Below the pieces are notes generated by a model. That model searched no databases, was not told where the DNA came from, and worked only from the letters and a program-made list of their open reading frames with translations. This document shows positions 33,151-41,242 of a stretch of DNA of 64,000 bases, piece by piece. The position numbers and the translations under genes were made by a program. How positions within the stretch are numbered: position 1 is the stretch's first letter; each line of letters opens with the position of its first letter. The DNA is from Flagellimonas sp. S3867 (lineage in GTDB: Bacteria; Bacteroidota; Bacteroidia; Flavobacteriales; Flavobacteriaceae), in assembly GCF_014698935.1 (NCBI RefSeq), contig NZ_JACVMN010000004.1, forward strand, positions 1 to 64,000, in the 5' to 3' direction.

Positions 33151-34032
33151 TTATACAAACAGTTCCTTGTATTCCTCCAAGTATGTTTTAAAGGTGCGTG
33201 CTTCATGCCCGGTTATTGTATGAACCGCATCCGAAGTTCTATCGAACCTTCCATCCCCTACTTCTGAGCTGAACTCTTTTAAGTGTTTTGCCAAAAATTC
33301 ATTAACGGTTGGGTGGGATTTTATGTTCTCAATCCAAGTTTCTACCGGAATCGGTACATAATCCACCTGCTTTCCGATTGTTTCTGAAATGTCTTTAGCA
33401 ACTTGCTGTGCCGAATGCACGGTGGGACCTGTAAGGTCGTACCGCTTACCAATATGATGTGAATAATCCGAATCTGTTAAAATCTCGGCCACTACTTCAC
33501 CTACATCCTTCGGATGCACAATAGAGTACCGCGCATCGGCCAATGGGTAATAGAATTTCTGATGGTCGGATACGGTGGGTGCCGCAAAACCCAAATAATT
33601 CCAGGCAAATAATGCCGGTCTGATATGCACAGCTCCTACATCGGCCCAATCCAAAATGCGCTCGGCAATACTATGGTTTTGAGTGGCTGGACTTGGTGAA
33701 TTTTCTGTAACTCCCATTTGAGACATTGCAACTATCATTTCCAATCTATTATTTTTTGCAGCATGGGCAAAATAGGCTGCTGCTTTGGGCAAATGGTCAA
33801 TAAAAGGATACAAAAAATAGGCCCTTTTTATTCCTTTCATGGCTTTATTCAAGCTTTGGATATCCATAAAGTCTCCTTGGACGACCTCTACACCAAGAGA
33901 TTCCAATGCTTTGCTTCTTTCATCAATAGTTCGTACCATGGCACGTAACTTAATTCCTTTTTCCAATAAATGCCTTATAGCATATTGCCCTGTTGTTCCA
34001 GTTGCGCCAGTAATTAAAATTTCAGTTTTCAT
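33151..34032 (-). CDS. NmrA-like NAD(P)-binding reductase
   Basis: 293 residues. An N-terminal Rossmann motif GATGTTGQYAIRHLL (G-x-x-G-x-x-G) is followed by the VVQGDFMD and FLYPF segments of atypical SDR/NmrA proteins. A conserved HIRPALFAWNYLG region and C-terminal GHEARTFKTYLEEY end are typical of this family. It may act as an NAD(P)H:quinone-type reductase or redox sensor; the substrate is unknown. It is the last gene of the MarR-controlled operon, 9 bases after the hydrolase gene. Confidence 0.85.
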   Translation of the reverse strand: MKTEILITGATGTTGQYAIRHLLEKGIKLRAMVRTIDERSKALESLGVEVVQGDFMDIQSLNKAMKGIKRAYFLYPFIDHLPKAAAYFAHAAKNNRLEMIVAMSQMGVTENSPSPATQNHSIAERILDWADVGAVHIRPALFAWNYLGFAAPTVSDHQKFYYPLADARYSIVHPKDVGEVVAEILTDSDYSHHIGKRYDLTGPTVHSAQQVAKDISETIGKQVDYVPIPVETWIENIKSHPTVNEFLAKHLKEFSSEVGDGRFDRTSDAVHTITGHEARTFKTYLEEYKELFV

Positions 34033-34041
34033 TTTGTAGTT

Positions 34042-34947
34042 TTAAATATTAACAGTTCTATGTTCTTGTTCAATTTCTTTTAAAAATTTCGTGGTATGTT
34101 CCAATAATCTATCTGGTCTATCCATTTGGACAAAATGCCCTGAATCTTCAATAATTTTCAATCGAGCATTGGATAAGTTATTGGCCAATAGTTCGCCCAA
34201 TTTCACATTAATAAACCGGTCATGTCTTCCCCAGACTACCAAAACGGGTTGTTGAATTTCATGTATTCGGCTTTCCAAATATGCCTGTCCCGACGCATTG
34301 TTTTGAAAGTATGACAGGAAAGCATTCTGCGTAGTTTTATTATAACCATCGGCAAGGAATTCATTCTGTACTTCCTTCGGAATATTGTTGCTCTTGTAAA
34401 ATCCTTTTTTATAGGCAATCTGAGCCGAGATTTTGGGAAACCACTTTATGAGTGCCTTTGCCCTAAGGGAATTTTTCCGTCCAAAACTTTTGACCTCCCA
34501 TGATGAATACGCAGTGGTAGGAAATGGAATTCCGTCCATTACAATGATTCTCCCAATGCTATTTGGATTCTCTACGCCCATAATCAATGCTGGTGATAGC
34601 CCAATGTCTGTTGCCATTATATGTGCAAAGTCAATTTGGAGGGTCTCCAAAAAATCCATCCCCATAGCCGCAAAACTTCTTGGGTTATGATCTTTTAGGT
34701 TTGAGAAGGCCTCACTGCCGCCAAAACCGGGCCAATCTATGGCCAGAACGTGATAATCCTTAGATAATGCTGGAGCAACATCGTACCATGTATGAAGATT
34801 TTCTGGAACTCCATGTAATAAGAGAATGGTAGGATTTTGGCTGTTTCCCATTTCCGCATAGCGGATGTTCAATCCAAATTTTTTAATCCGAACCTTTTTT
34901 GTGTTCAATAATTTTGATTGTTGTTGATTTGTTTTCATTAGCATCAT
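34042..34947 (-). CDS. Alpha/beta hydrolase with Asp nucleophile
   Basis: 301 residues. HGVPENLHTWYDVAPAL (oxyanion loop, HGxPxxxxxW) and DWPGFGGSE lead to a nucleophile elbow IMATDIGLSPAL with Asp114, as in epoxide hydrolases and haloalkane dehalogenases, though the usual GHD reads ATD. VVWGRHDRFI holds the acid and DSGHFVQMDRPD the His. Cytoplasmic. It is one base apart from the upstream small membrane protein gene and in the MarR-regulated operon, so its substrate is likely the inducer or a related toxic electrophile. Confidence 0.85.
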   Translation of the reverse strand: MMLMKTNQQQSKLLNTKKVRIKKFGLNIRYAEMGNSQNPTILLLHGVPENLHTWYDVAPALSKDYHVLAIDWPGFGGSEAFSNLKDHNPRSFAAMGMDFLETLQIDFAHIMATDIGLSPALIMGVENPNSIGRIIVMDGIPFPTTAYSSWEVKSFGRKNSLRAKALIKWFPKISAQIAYKKGFYKSNNIPKEVQNEFLADGYNKTTQNAFLSYFQNNASGQAYLESRIHEIQQPVLVVWGRHDRFINVKLGELLANNLSNARLKIIEDSGHFVQMDRPDRLLEHTTKFLKEIEQEHRTVNI

Positions 34948-34948
34948 T

Positions 34949-35179
34949 TTAATTGTTTTTGTTTTTAAATAGCCAGGGCCTTAGCAATTTCACCAATACC
35001 GGCATCACTACGAATACCATCGAAGTAGCGATCATTATCACTACAATAAAAAGGGTGACTTTACGGTCTATATATTGCACCGGAAGAATTTGTTTCACAA
35101 GCCATTCGAAGAACAGTAGTAAGGGATAAACCGCCAAAGATGTTACGAGTGCTTGTTTCCAAGGAATTATTTGTTCCAT
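34949..35179 (-). CDS. Small two-span membrane protein
   Basis: 76 residues with two hydrophobic helices (QALVTSLAVYPLLLFFEWLV and VTLFIVVIMIATSMVFVVMPVLVKLL) and a basic C-terminus (RPWLFKNKNN). The family is not recognised. It is the first gene of the operon; a palindromic MarR-type operator sits 16 bases upstream of its ATG. Confidence 0.7.
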   Translation of the reverse strand: MEQIIPWKQALVTSLAVYPLLLFFEWLVKQILPVQYIDRKVTLFIVVIMIATSMVFVVMPVLVKLLRPWLFKNKNN

Positions 35180-35194
35180 TTTGATTATTTTTAT

Positions 35195-35208
35195 GTTGTA
35201 TATACAAC
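35195..35208. promoter_or_regulatory. MarR operator, copy 1
   Basis: Perfect 14-bp palindrome GTTGTATATACAAC, embedded in a 20-base sequence identical to that at 35,644. It lies 16 bases upstream of the small membrane protein gene, so a MarR dimer bound here should repress the membrane protein/hydrolase/NmrA operon. Confidence 0.75.
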
Positions 35209-35222
35209 TTATGATGTAAAAT

Positions 35223-35624
35223 TTATCGCATTTTATTTTCTAATTCTTGAAGGCTATTCAATCCATCAGGATTTAATTGATCAACAAGAATGTCCATGGC
35301 TTTTTCCCATTGGGGAACGAGAATTTTTACCAGATCCATACCTTCCTTAGTTAACTCAATTTCTGGTCGGTACTGGGTAGATTTCTCAATAAGGTTTCTT
35401 TTTTCAAGAAGCTTGACATTTCTGCTCACGGTTGACCTTTCAAGACAGAGTACCTCTCCCACTTTTCCTTGCTCAACCTTTCCCAATTCGTGCAACGTGA
35501 ATAAAATGGTCATCTGGTTTTCGGTAATCTTATAATCTCCTAAAAACTTTCTAATATGCCCATCAGCAATTCGAGACAAACGTCTTAACCTAGACCCGAT
35601 ACAATGCTTTAATTGATGTTTCAT
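35223..35624 (-). CDS. MarR-family repressor
   Basis: 133 residues. The winged helix spans about 30-100: ITENQMTILFTLHELGKVEQGKVGEVLCLERSTVSRNVKLLEKRNLIEKSTQYRPEIELTKEGMDLV. MarR proteins bind palindromic operators as dimers and release them when a small phenolic or electrophilic ligand binds or a Cys is oxidised; here Cys residues at about 9 and 59 are candidates. Two identical palindromes, upstream of its own gene and of the next operon, support autoregulation plus control of the hydrolase operon. Confidence 0.92.
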   Translation of the reverse strand: MKHQLKHCIGSRLRRLSRIADGHIRKFLGDYKITENQMTILFTLHELGKVEQGKVGEVLCLERSTVSRNVKLLEKRNLIEKSTQYRPEIELTKEGMDLVKILVPQWEKAMDILVDQLNPDGLNSLQELENKMR

Positions 35625-35645
35625 ATTGCAAAGATAATTTCAAAT

Positions 35646-35659
35646 GTTGTATATACAAC
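35646..35659. promoter_or_regulatory. MarR operator, copy 2
   Basis: The same 14-bp palindrome GTTGTATATACAAC, 22 bases upstream of the marR-type gene's ATG, expected to mediate autorepression. Confidence 0.75.
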
Positions 35660-35717
35660 TTATTTAACAGGTTTTTATCATTTCTAAGGAATAGATATTA
35701 CATATACCTGACACCGA

Positions 35718-36884
35718 TTACATTTTTAAATGGCCTGGAAAATCTGAGGTCCGCTCACATCCAATTTGATGCATCACCTGTTGCAACTGGGTCTTTAACA
35801 AAGAAATAGTATGGTTGCCCCCTTCTTTTCCCAAGGCAGCAGCTCCATACATAAACGAGCGTCCCATAAAGGTGAAATCGGCACCACATGCCAAAGTTCG
35901 GGCAATATCAGGTCCTGAACGTATGCCACTATCCATCATCACCTTAATCTGATCTCCATATTTATCCGCAATTCGCGTAAGTGGTTTTATGGTCGATTCA
36001 CCTGCATCTAGTTGTCTTCCGCCATGGTTGGAGACAATGATTCCATCTAATCCCAATTTTATGGCTCTCTCAGCATCTTCTTCGGTTGCTACACCTTTTA
36101 ACACAAGTTTGCCTTTCCAAAGATCGCGGATGGGCGCTATTTTTTCCTCTGGCATTCGCTTAGAAAATAGCCTGTCCATAAAAAGCCCCAAATGTTTAAG
36201 ATTGAGGTTATTGGGCATGTAGGGTCTTAATGTTTCAAAGTTAGGTTGTCCATGTTTTAGGGTCTCCAAAGCCCATCTGGGTTTTCCCAATATCTGAAGC
36301 ATATTATTCACCGTCATTTTTGGCGGCATCGAGAGTCCATTCTTTATTTCCTTTGGGCGAAAACCAAATGTGGGCACATCGCACAACAAAACCAATACAG
36401 GGCATTCCGCGGCTTGAGCCCTTGCTATTATATCATCTCGGACACTATTCTCCGTTGGGTGATATAACTGAAACCAAGCCCTTCCTTCTGTGAGTTCACT
36501 TGCTCTTTCTATACTAGTAGTTGTGACCGTACTTAATATAAACGGAATATTATGTTCGAAAGCCGCTTTTGCCAATATTTCGGAGGCGTTGGGCCACATC
36601 AACCCCTGCAATCCAACTGGGGCTATTCCGAAGGGAGCGTCATACTCGTGACCAAAAAGTTCGGTTTTCATTGAAGAATTCGGGTTGGCATTGAGGTATT
36701 TTGGTTGTAGCTCCACCTCACGTATTTCTGAAGTGTTCTTGCGTAGATTTATCTCTTCATTACAGCCTCCATCCAAATATTCAAACGCGAATCTGGGAAT
36801 CCGTTGTTTTGCCCTATTTCTTAGATCTTCTATGGACGGATACTTCGTATTGTACTCCAAATTCTTCATTTTATGCACTCTCAT
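35718..36884 (-). CDS. FMN-dependent L-lactate (alpha-hydroxy-acid) oxidoreductase
   Basis: 388 residues of the LldD/glycolate-oxidase TIM-barrel family: PRFAFEYLDGGCNEEINLRKN at the N-terminus, APVGLQGLMWPNASEILAKAA, then VSNHGGRQLDAGES with the catalytic His and the substrate Arg, and DSGIRSGPDIARTLACGADFTFMGRSFMYG with the FMN phosphate site. It oxidises an L-2-hydroxy acid to the keto acid. As the last gene of a fucose operon whose pathway ends in pyruvate plus L-lactate, L-lactate is the obvious substrate. A second Met six codons in is an alternative start. Confidence 0.9.
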   Translation of the reverse strand: MRVHKMKNLEYNTKYPSIEDLRNRAKQRIPRFAFEYLDGGCNEEINLRKNTSEIREVELQPKYLNANPNSSMKTELFGHEYDAPFGIAPVGLQGLMWPNASEILAKAAFEHNIPFILSTVTTTSIERASELTEGRAWFQLYHPTENSVRDDIIARAQAAECPVLVLLCDVPTFGFRPKEIKNGLSMPPKMTVNNMLQILGKPRWALETLKHGQPNFETLRPYMPNNLNLKHLGLFMDRLFSKRMPEEKIAPIRDLWKGKLVLKGVATEEDAERAIKLGLDGIIVSNHGGRQLDAGESTIKPLTRIADKYGDQIKVMMDSGIRSGPDIARTLACGADFTFMGRSFMYGAAALGKEGGNHTISLLKTQLQQVMHQIGCERTSDFPGHLKM

Positions 36885-36911
36885 GTTTAAAATCCTTCAA
36901 CTAATATTGGG

Positions 36912-37916
36912 TTAAAACCTCAGCTTGTAATCCGAGATTTCTGCTGAATATGCATTCCCGTAGATTGGTTTTGGCATTCCGGCTTCATAAGGAGATGGTG
37001 ACATCCATTCACTTTTCACACCCTTAAGGGACAAGGTACCTTCTGCTCTTAATTCGGCAAAGGCATATAAAGGATCTTTATATGTAGCCATATTGGGCAG
37101 CCATTTATACTGCTCGTACATTTCTTTGGGGTAACGTTGGGTATTCTTATACTTATCTTCCATCCATTGATAGGACATGCTGTTGATTTCGATATAATCG
37201 ATTCCATTTTGATGATGGTGAAAATCGATATGGTTATGACCGTTCATACAGCATATTATCTTTTCTTCTTGGGCTTCCATGATTTTTTGAATGGTTAAAC
37301 GATTTTTTACTCCCCACTGGTAATGCCACAAACTTTGATGGGAAAATACAATGGTAGGCAATTGTGTGGCCTCCAAGTCTGCCCTGAACCATTCTATTTG
37401 GGCGTCATCAATGAAAGTCCTTAGGTTGCTGTTCACGTAGAAATTTGATTTTTCATAATCCGTGAACTTTCCATCTTGATACAAAAAGTTGGCATCCAAA
37501 ACAATGAAATGATACCCATGAAAATCGAAAGAATAATAGGTTTTGGGCATGCCCCAGAAATCCAACATTTCCTGTTTGGAATTTCTATCCATATCATGAT
37601 TGCCCAATACATGGTATTTTGGACCTTTATAGGTTTCCCAAATCTTTAAAAAATCCTGATTTTTCGCATCCGCCATGCAAAAATCCCCTAACTGGATTAC
37701 AAAATCCACGTTTTGGTCAATAGCTTCGGAAATAAATCTTTCCAATCGTTTGTTAGCATCGGGCATCAAATCTTTATGCACATCTGCCACAATCCCAAAA
37801 CGGAGCGGTCCATCGGCATTCGTTGTAATTGAGGGTTTGAATGACAACAGTAAGGGCGCCAATATTGATGCTGCCGACCCTGTTCCAATTTGATTGATAA
37901 ACTTTCTACGTTCCAT
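36912..37916 (-). CDS. Secreted calcineurin-like metallophosphoesterase
   Basis: 334 residues. A Tat-like signal (MERRKFINQIGTGSAASILAPLLLSF). Metal-binding motifs in order: IVADVHKD (DxH), QLGDFCMAD (GD), VLGNHDMD (GNHD), VFSHQSLWH (H) and CMNGHNHIDFH (GHxH). It hydrolyses a phosphomonoester or diester in the periplasm. It lies inside the fucose operon; the substrate is unknown but a phosphate-decorated sugar or glycan is conceivable. Confidence 0.85.
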   Translation of the reverse strand: MERRKFINQIGTGSAASILAPLLLSFKPSITTNADGPLRFGIVADVHKDLMPDANKRLERFISEAIDQNVDFVIQLGDFCMADAKNQDFLKIWETYKGPKYHVLGNHDMDRNSKQEMLDFWGMPKTYYSFDFHGYHFIVLDANFLYQDGKFTDYEKSNFYVNSNLRTFIDDAQIEWFRADLEATQLPTIVFSHQSLWHYQWGVKNRLTIQKIMEAQEEKIICCMNGHNHIDFHHHQNGIDYIEINSMSYQWMEDKYKNTQRYPKEMYEQYKWLPNMATYKDPLYAFAELRAEGTLSLKGVKSEWMSPSPYEAGMPKPIYGNAYSAEISDYKLRF

Positions 37917-37967
37917 AACACATTAAATTGTATGGGACCAGCTAATGAACCGAACCCTTTATCAAGT

Positions 37968-38309
37968 CTATTCTTCTTGTTCCAATCGGAAAATCTCCTT
38001 CATCAACAACCATTTTTCTCCCGGATTGGCCATGGGCAATGCTTGCTGGTATTTCCACATGAGTTCTTCCCATTCCTGAACCTTTGGATTGTTCAAATCT
38101 GCCTTTGCCTTATTTTGAAATGAAAAATGCTCGTCCGCTTCTATAATCATAAAAAGCCTTGTCTCCAATCGATATATTTCCATTCTCTCTATTCCAGAAT
38201 CCAAGATGCTCTTTTTAATCTCTGGCCAAACAGTCATGTGATGTGCTTCATATTCCGCAATCAAGTTTGGGTCATCCTTTAAATCTAAAGCAAGGGCATA
38301 GCGTTTCAT
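37968..38309 (-). CDS. L-rhamnose mutarotase-family protein, probable fucose mutarotase
   Basis: 113 residues from the ATG at 38,309 (an upstream GTG would add 13 residues without family character). MKRYALALDLKDDPNLIAEYEAHHMTVWPEIKKSILDSGIERMEIYRLETRLFMIIEAD is the RhaM pattern with the catalytic His (HHMTVWPE) and Tyr/Trp residues. Family members interconvert alpha and beta anomers of 6-deoxy-L-sugars. In this locus it probably supplies the right anomer of L-fucose to the adjacent dehydrogenase. Confidence 0.85.
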   Translation of the reverse strand: MKRYALALDLKDDPNLIAEYEAHHMTVWPEIKKSILDSGIERMEIYRLETRLFMIIEADEHFSFQNKAKADLNNPKVQEWEELMWKYQQALPMANPGEKWLLMKEIFRLEQEE

Positions 38310-38357
38310 TTTCAATCTATTTGGTTCGTCCAGATTACCTCCTGGCACTCATCAATT

Positions 38358-39137
38358 TCAAAGTGCTCTGTCCAAATGGGTATATCCGCCATCCACATAA
38401 ATCAACTGACCGGTAGTGTGACTTGACCTGGGGGATAGCAAAAATGCAACCATATTGGCAATTTCCTCAGCAGTGGTCATTCGATTTTCCAGAGGGATTT
38501 TGTCCGTGATCTTTTTCAGTTTTTCTTCCGGATCAGGAAAAGTTTTGATCCATCGATCATACAACGGGGTATAACATTCAGCCACCATCACGGCATTAAC
38601 CCGAATGGCATAGGGTAACAATTCTACCGCCCATTCCCGGGTCAGTGCGTTTCGACCTCCATTGGCGGCCGCATAGCCCGATGTACCTCCTTGTCCGGTA
38701 ATGGATGTCTTAGATCCAATATTGACAATTGGACCCTTACTTTTTTTGAGTTCGGGCAATACATAATGGGCCATTAAGTAGTAATGGGTCAGATTTTTGT
38801 TGATGGATGCCAAGAAATCGTTATGATTTCCATTTTCCAGACCAACACCATCATTGATTCCCGCATTGTTCACCAAGCCATCAATCTTTCCAAACTCATC
38901 AACCACCCTAGCAACAGCCTCTATGCATTGCTCGGGGTCTGTTAATTCTGCAAAGGCATAAAAGGCTTTTTGCCCTTTTTCTTCAATATATTTTACGGCT
39001 TTGAGGACATGTTCTTTGGTTCGACCTACAATTACCGGAATTGCCCCTTCAGCAGCCAAAACATTTACTATTCCGTTTCCAATTCCCTTGGAACCGCCGG
39101 TAACTATTATGACCTTATCCTTTAATTGTAAATCCAT
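38358..39137 (-). CDS. SDR-family dehydrogenase, probable L-fucose dehydrogenase
   Basis: 259 residues. The N-terminal GGSKGIGNGIV binds NAD(P), NNAG (LVNNAGIND) and the catalytic S...Y...N/K triad (IGSKTS...SGYAAANGGRNAL) follow; note the triad Lys is replaced by N-G-G-R in the usual YxxxK position (Y-A-A-A-N), an oddity. The C-terminus TGQLIYVDGGYTHLDRAL is typical. It would oxidise L-fucose to L-fucono-lactone at the first pathway step. It is next to the mutarotase and 3 bases from the fucosidase gene. Confidence 0.8.
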   Translation of the reverse strand: MDLQLKDKVIIVTGGSKGIGNGIVNVLAAEGAIPVIVGRTKEHVLKAVKYIEEKGQKAFYAFAELTDPEQCIEAVARVVDEFGKIDGLVNNAGINDGVGLENGNHNDFLASINKNLTHYYLMAHYVLPELKKSKGPIVNIGSKTSITGQGGTSGYAAANGGRNALTREWAVELLPYAIRVNAVMVAECYTPLYDRWIKTFPDPEEKLKKITDKIPLENRMTTAEEIANMVAFLLSPRSSHTTGQLIYVDGGYTHLDRAL

Positions 39138-39139
39138 AT

Positions 39140-41242
39140 CTATTTGTTCGATGTAATTACCCCAATCTCCGCAAAAGATGCCCTGGGGTCATCGCCTGCC
39201 ACCTTTGTAGCCCTTAATTTAATAAATCTACCTTTGGTAGCATCAAATTTTATGGTCTGTTCTATGGGATTATTGACCACGTTGCTGAATTCACCTTTCG
39301 AAACTCTTTTCCAATTTCTGTTGTCCGTGCTCACGAAAAACTCATATTCCATTACCATTCCAAATGACCATCTTTCTTGAATTGGCCAATAAGTGAATCC
39401 GTTTAAATCATGAGTTTTTCCAAGGTCAATAACTACTTCACCAGGTTGTTTTCCTTCTTTGTCGGTGGCCCAAAAGGTTTTGGAATTATCATCTATAAGT
39501 TTAGTTGCTTCCTCCATGATTCCTGATGACACTTCCACCACTTTCCAATCTTTCTTATATACATCGAAATGTTGTGTTGTCACGCTGGTTGTCCTTTGAT
39601 CGGCAGGGTCAACAGCAATGGCCTTGATCGTTGTTGGTGCATCAACCAAAAATGGTCCTTTATATTTTTGGGAGGATTTTGTAGGGTCCGTTCCATTTAG
39701 GGTATAGAACGTCTCAATATTCTTATCCGCCAAATTGAAACTTACCATGCCGTCCTTATTTCTTTTGATAACAGGCTCGGTCAATAAATTGGGAGCGTGG
39801 TAACAAGAAATATTGGAAATGGTCGGTGGTCCTTTGGACTCCAAAATGTTCACCTTTAGTTTGGATGCTTTTACAGCATCAAATCGCAGGATTCGTTTGT
39901 ATCCGATAGTAGTCTGATTTGCCACTTCCACCCAATTGCCATCAACTTCTGCTTCCACATTAAATTTTTGAACCCGTTGTCCCAAAGGAATATATTCTTG
40001 AATTAGAATACGGTTTACCGCTGTGGGTTCTTCAAACTGAATAGTAACAGATGCTTGAGTGGTTCCATCATTGGTAGCCCAATAGGTTTCTTCATCACCA
40101 TCTGTAACCTTGTTCGAATCAAAATTGGAACTATTACCTCTAACTTCTGATGCGATTACATCTTGATTTTTTGCTAAATCCAAAGTGAAATCCTTGTCCA
40201 ATTGTTCACGCAGGCGCATCAATTGTTCTACATCTTTTTCATGAACCAAACCTCTATTGTCCACAGGCAGGTTCAGCAACAAGTTGCTGTTTCGTCCGAC
40301 GGATTCATAATAGATTTTAATCAAATGTTCCAATGATTTCACTTGATGATCCTCGGAAGGATGGTAATACCAGCCGGGTCGAATGGAAACGTCGACTTCC
40401 GAAGGAAGCCAATGGGTACCATCTTCATGACCAGTTCTGAGTTCTACATATCTGGGCCATCCCGGATGAATCTCATCCCTGCGCATGATGCTCCAATGCG
40501 TCTCATTGGCCCATCCTTCCTCGTTGCCCACCCAACGGATATCGGGGCCTCCATCACTAAATATAGCCGCTTCAGGCTGTAATTCACGAACTATGTTGGT
40601 TACTTCATCCCATTCGTAATAGGTTTTGTTATCTATTTTTCGAGTTTCATTGGAGCCTCCATAATAACCTGAGCCTCCGTTGGCACCATCAAACCAAACT
40701 TCGAAAATATCACCGTAGTTGGTCAAAAGTTCACGAAGCTGTTCATGAAAATCTGCCACATACTCTGGTCGGCCATAATCCTCATGGTTTCTATCCCATG
40801 GGGAGAGATAAACCCCAAATTTGAGTCCATATTCCTTACAGGCTTCCGAGAGTTCTTTAACTAAATCTCCTTTGCCGTCCCTCCATGGTGAGTTCTTAAC
40901 TGAATGTTCTGTGGTTTTGGTTGGCCACAAGCAAAAACCATCATGGTGCTTGGCGGTAATAATTATACCTTTCATACCGGCTTCTTTAGCCACACGCGCC
41001 CATTGACGGGTATCCAATTGACTAGGGTTGAACTGTTCCGGTGATTCTCCCCCTAAACCCCATTCCATATTGGTAAAGGTGTTCATATTGAAATGTATGA
41101 AGGCATAATATTGCATCTTATGCCAGGCTAACTGTCTTTCTGAAGGAATTGGCCCAACCGGAACTGGGGGGTCGATTTGAGAACAAGAACTAATCCCGGT
41201 AAATATTATAAGTGCAACAAATATTATTCTGATGTTCTTCAT
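39140..41242 (-). CDS. GH29 alpha-L-fucosidase lipoprotein
   Basis: 700 residues. Lipoprotein signal with Cys20 (GISSC). The GH29 catalytic domain covers about 35-345: AFIHFNMNTFTNMEWG, IIITAKHHDGFCLWPTKTTEHSV, FGVYLSPWDRN and the nucleophile segment EVWFDGANG with Asp185. Then come two F5/8-type (discoidin) carbohydrate-binding modules (about 370-470 and 580-700) flanking a chitobiase-like C-terminal unit (VISFNLADKNIETFYTLNGTDPTKSSQ). It releases terminal alpha-L-fucose from host or algal glycans at the cell surface and feeds the downstream pathway. Confidence 0.93.
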   Translation of the reverse strand: MKNIRIIFVALIIFTGISSCSQIDPPVPVGPIPSERQLAWHKMQYYAFIHFNMNTFTNMEWGLGGESPEQFNPSQLDTRQWARVAKEAGMKGIIITAKHHDGFCLWPTKTTEHSVKNSPWRDGKGDLVKELSEACKEYGLKFGVYLSPWDRNHEDYGRPEYVADFHEQLRELLTNYGDIFEVWFDGANGGSGYYGGSNETRKIDNKTYYEWDEVTNIVRELQPEAAIFSDGGPDIRWVGNEEGWANETHWSIMRRDEIHPGWPRYVELRTGHEDGTHWLPSEVDVSIRPGWYYHPSEDHQVKSLEHLIKIYYESVGRNSNLLLNLPVDNRGLVHEKDVEQLMRLREQLDKDFTLDLAKNQDVIASEVRGNSSNFDSNKVTDGDEETYWATNDGTTQASVTIQFEEPTAVNRILIQEYIPLGQRVQKFNVEAEVDGNWVEVANQTTIGYKRILRFDAVKASKLKVNILESKGPPTISNISCYHAPNLLTEPVIKRNKDGMVSFNLADKNIETFYTLNGTDPTKSSQKYKGPFLVDAPTTIKAIAVDPADQRTTSVTTQHFDVYKKDWKVVEVSSGIMEEATKLIDDNSKTFWATDKEGKQPGEVVIDLGKTHDLNGFTYWPIQERWSFGMVMEYEFFVSTDNRNWKRVSKGEFSNVVNNPIEQTIKFDATKGRFIKLRATKVAGDDPRASFAEIGVITSNK

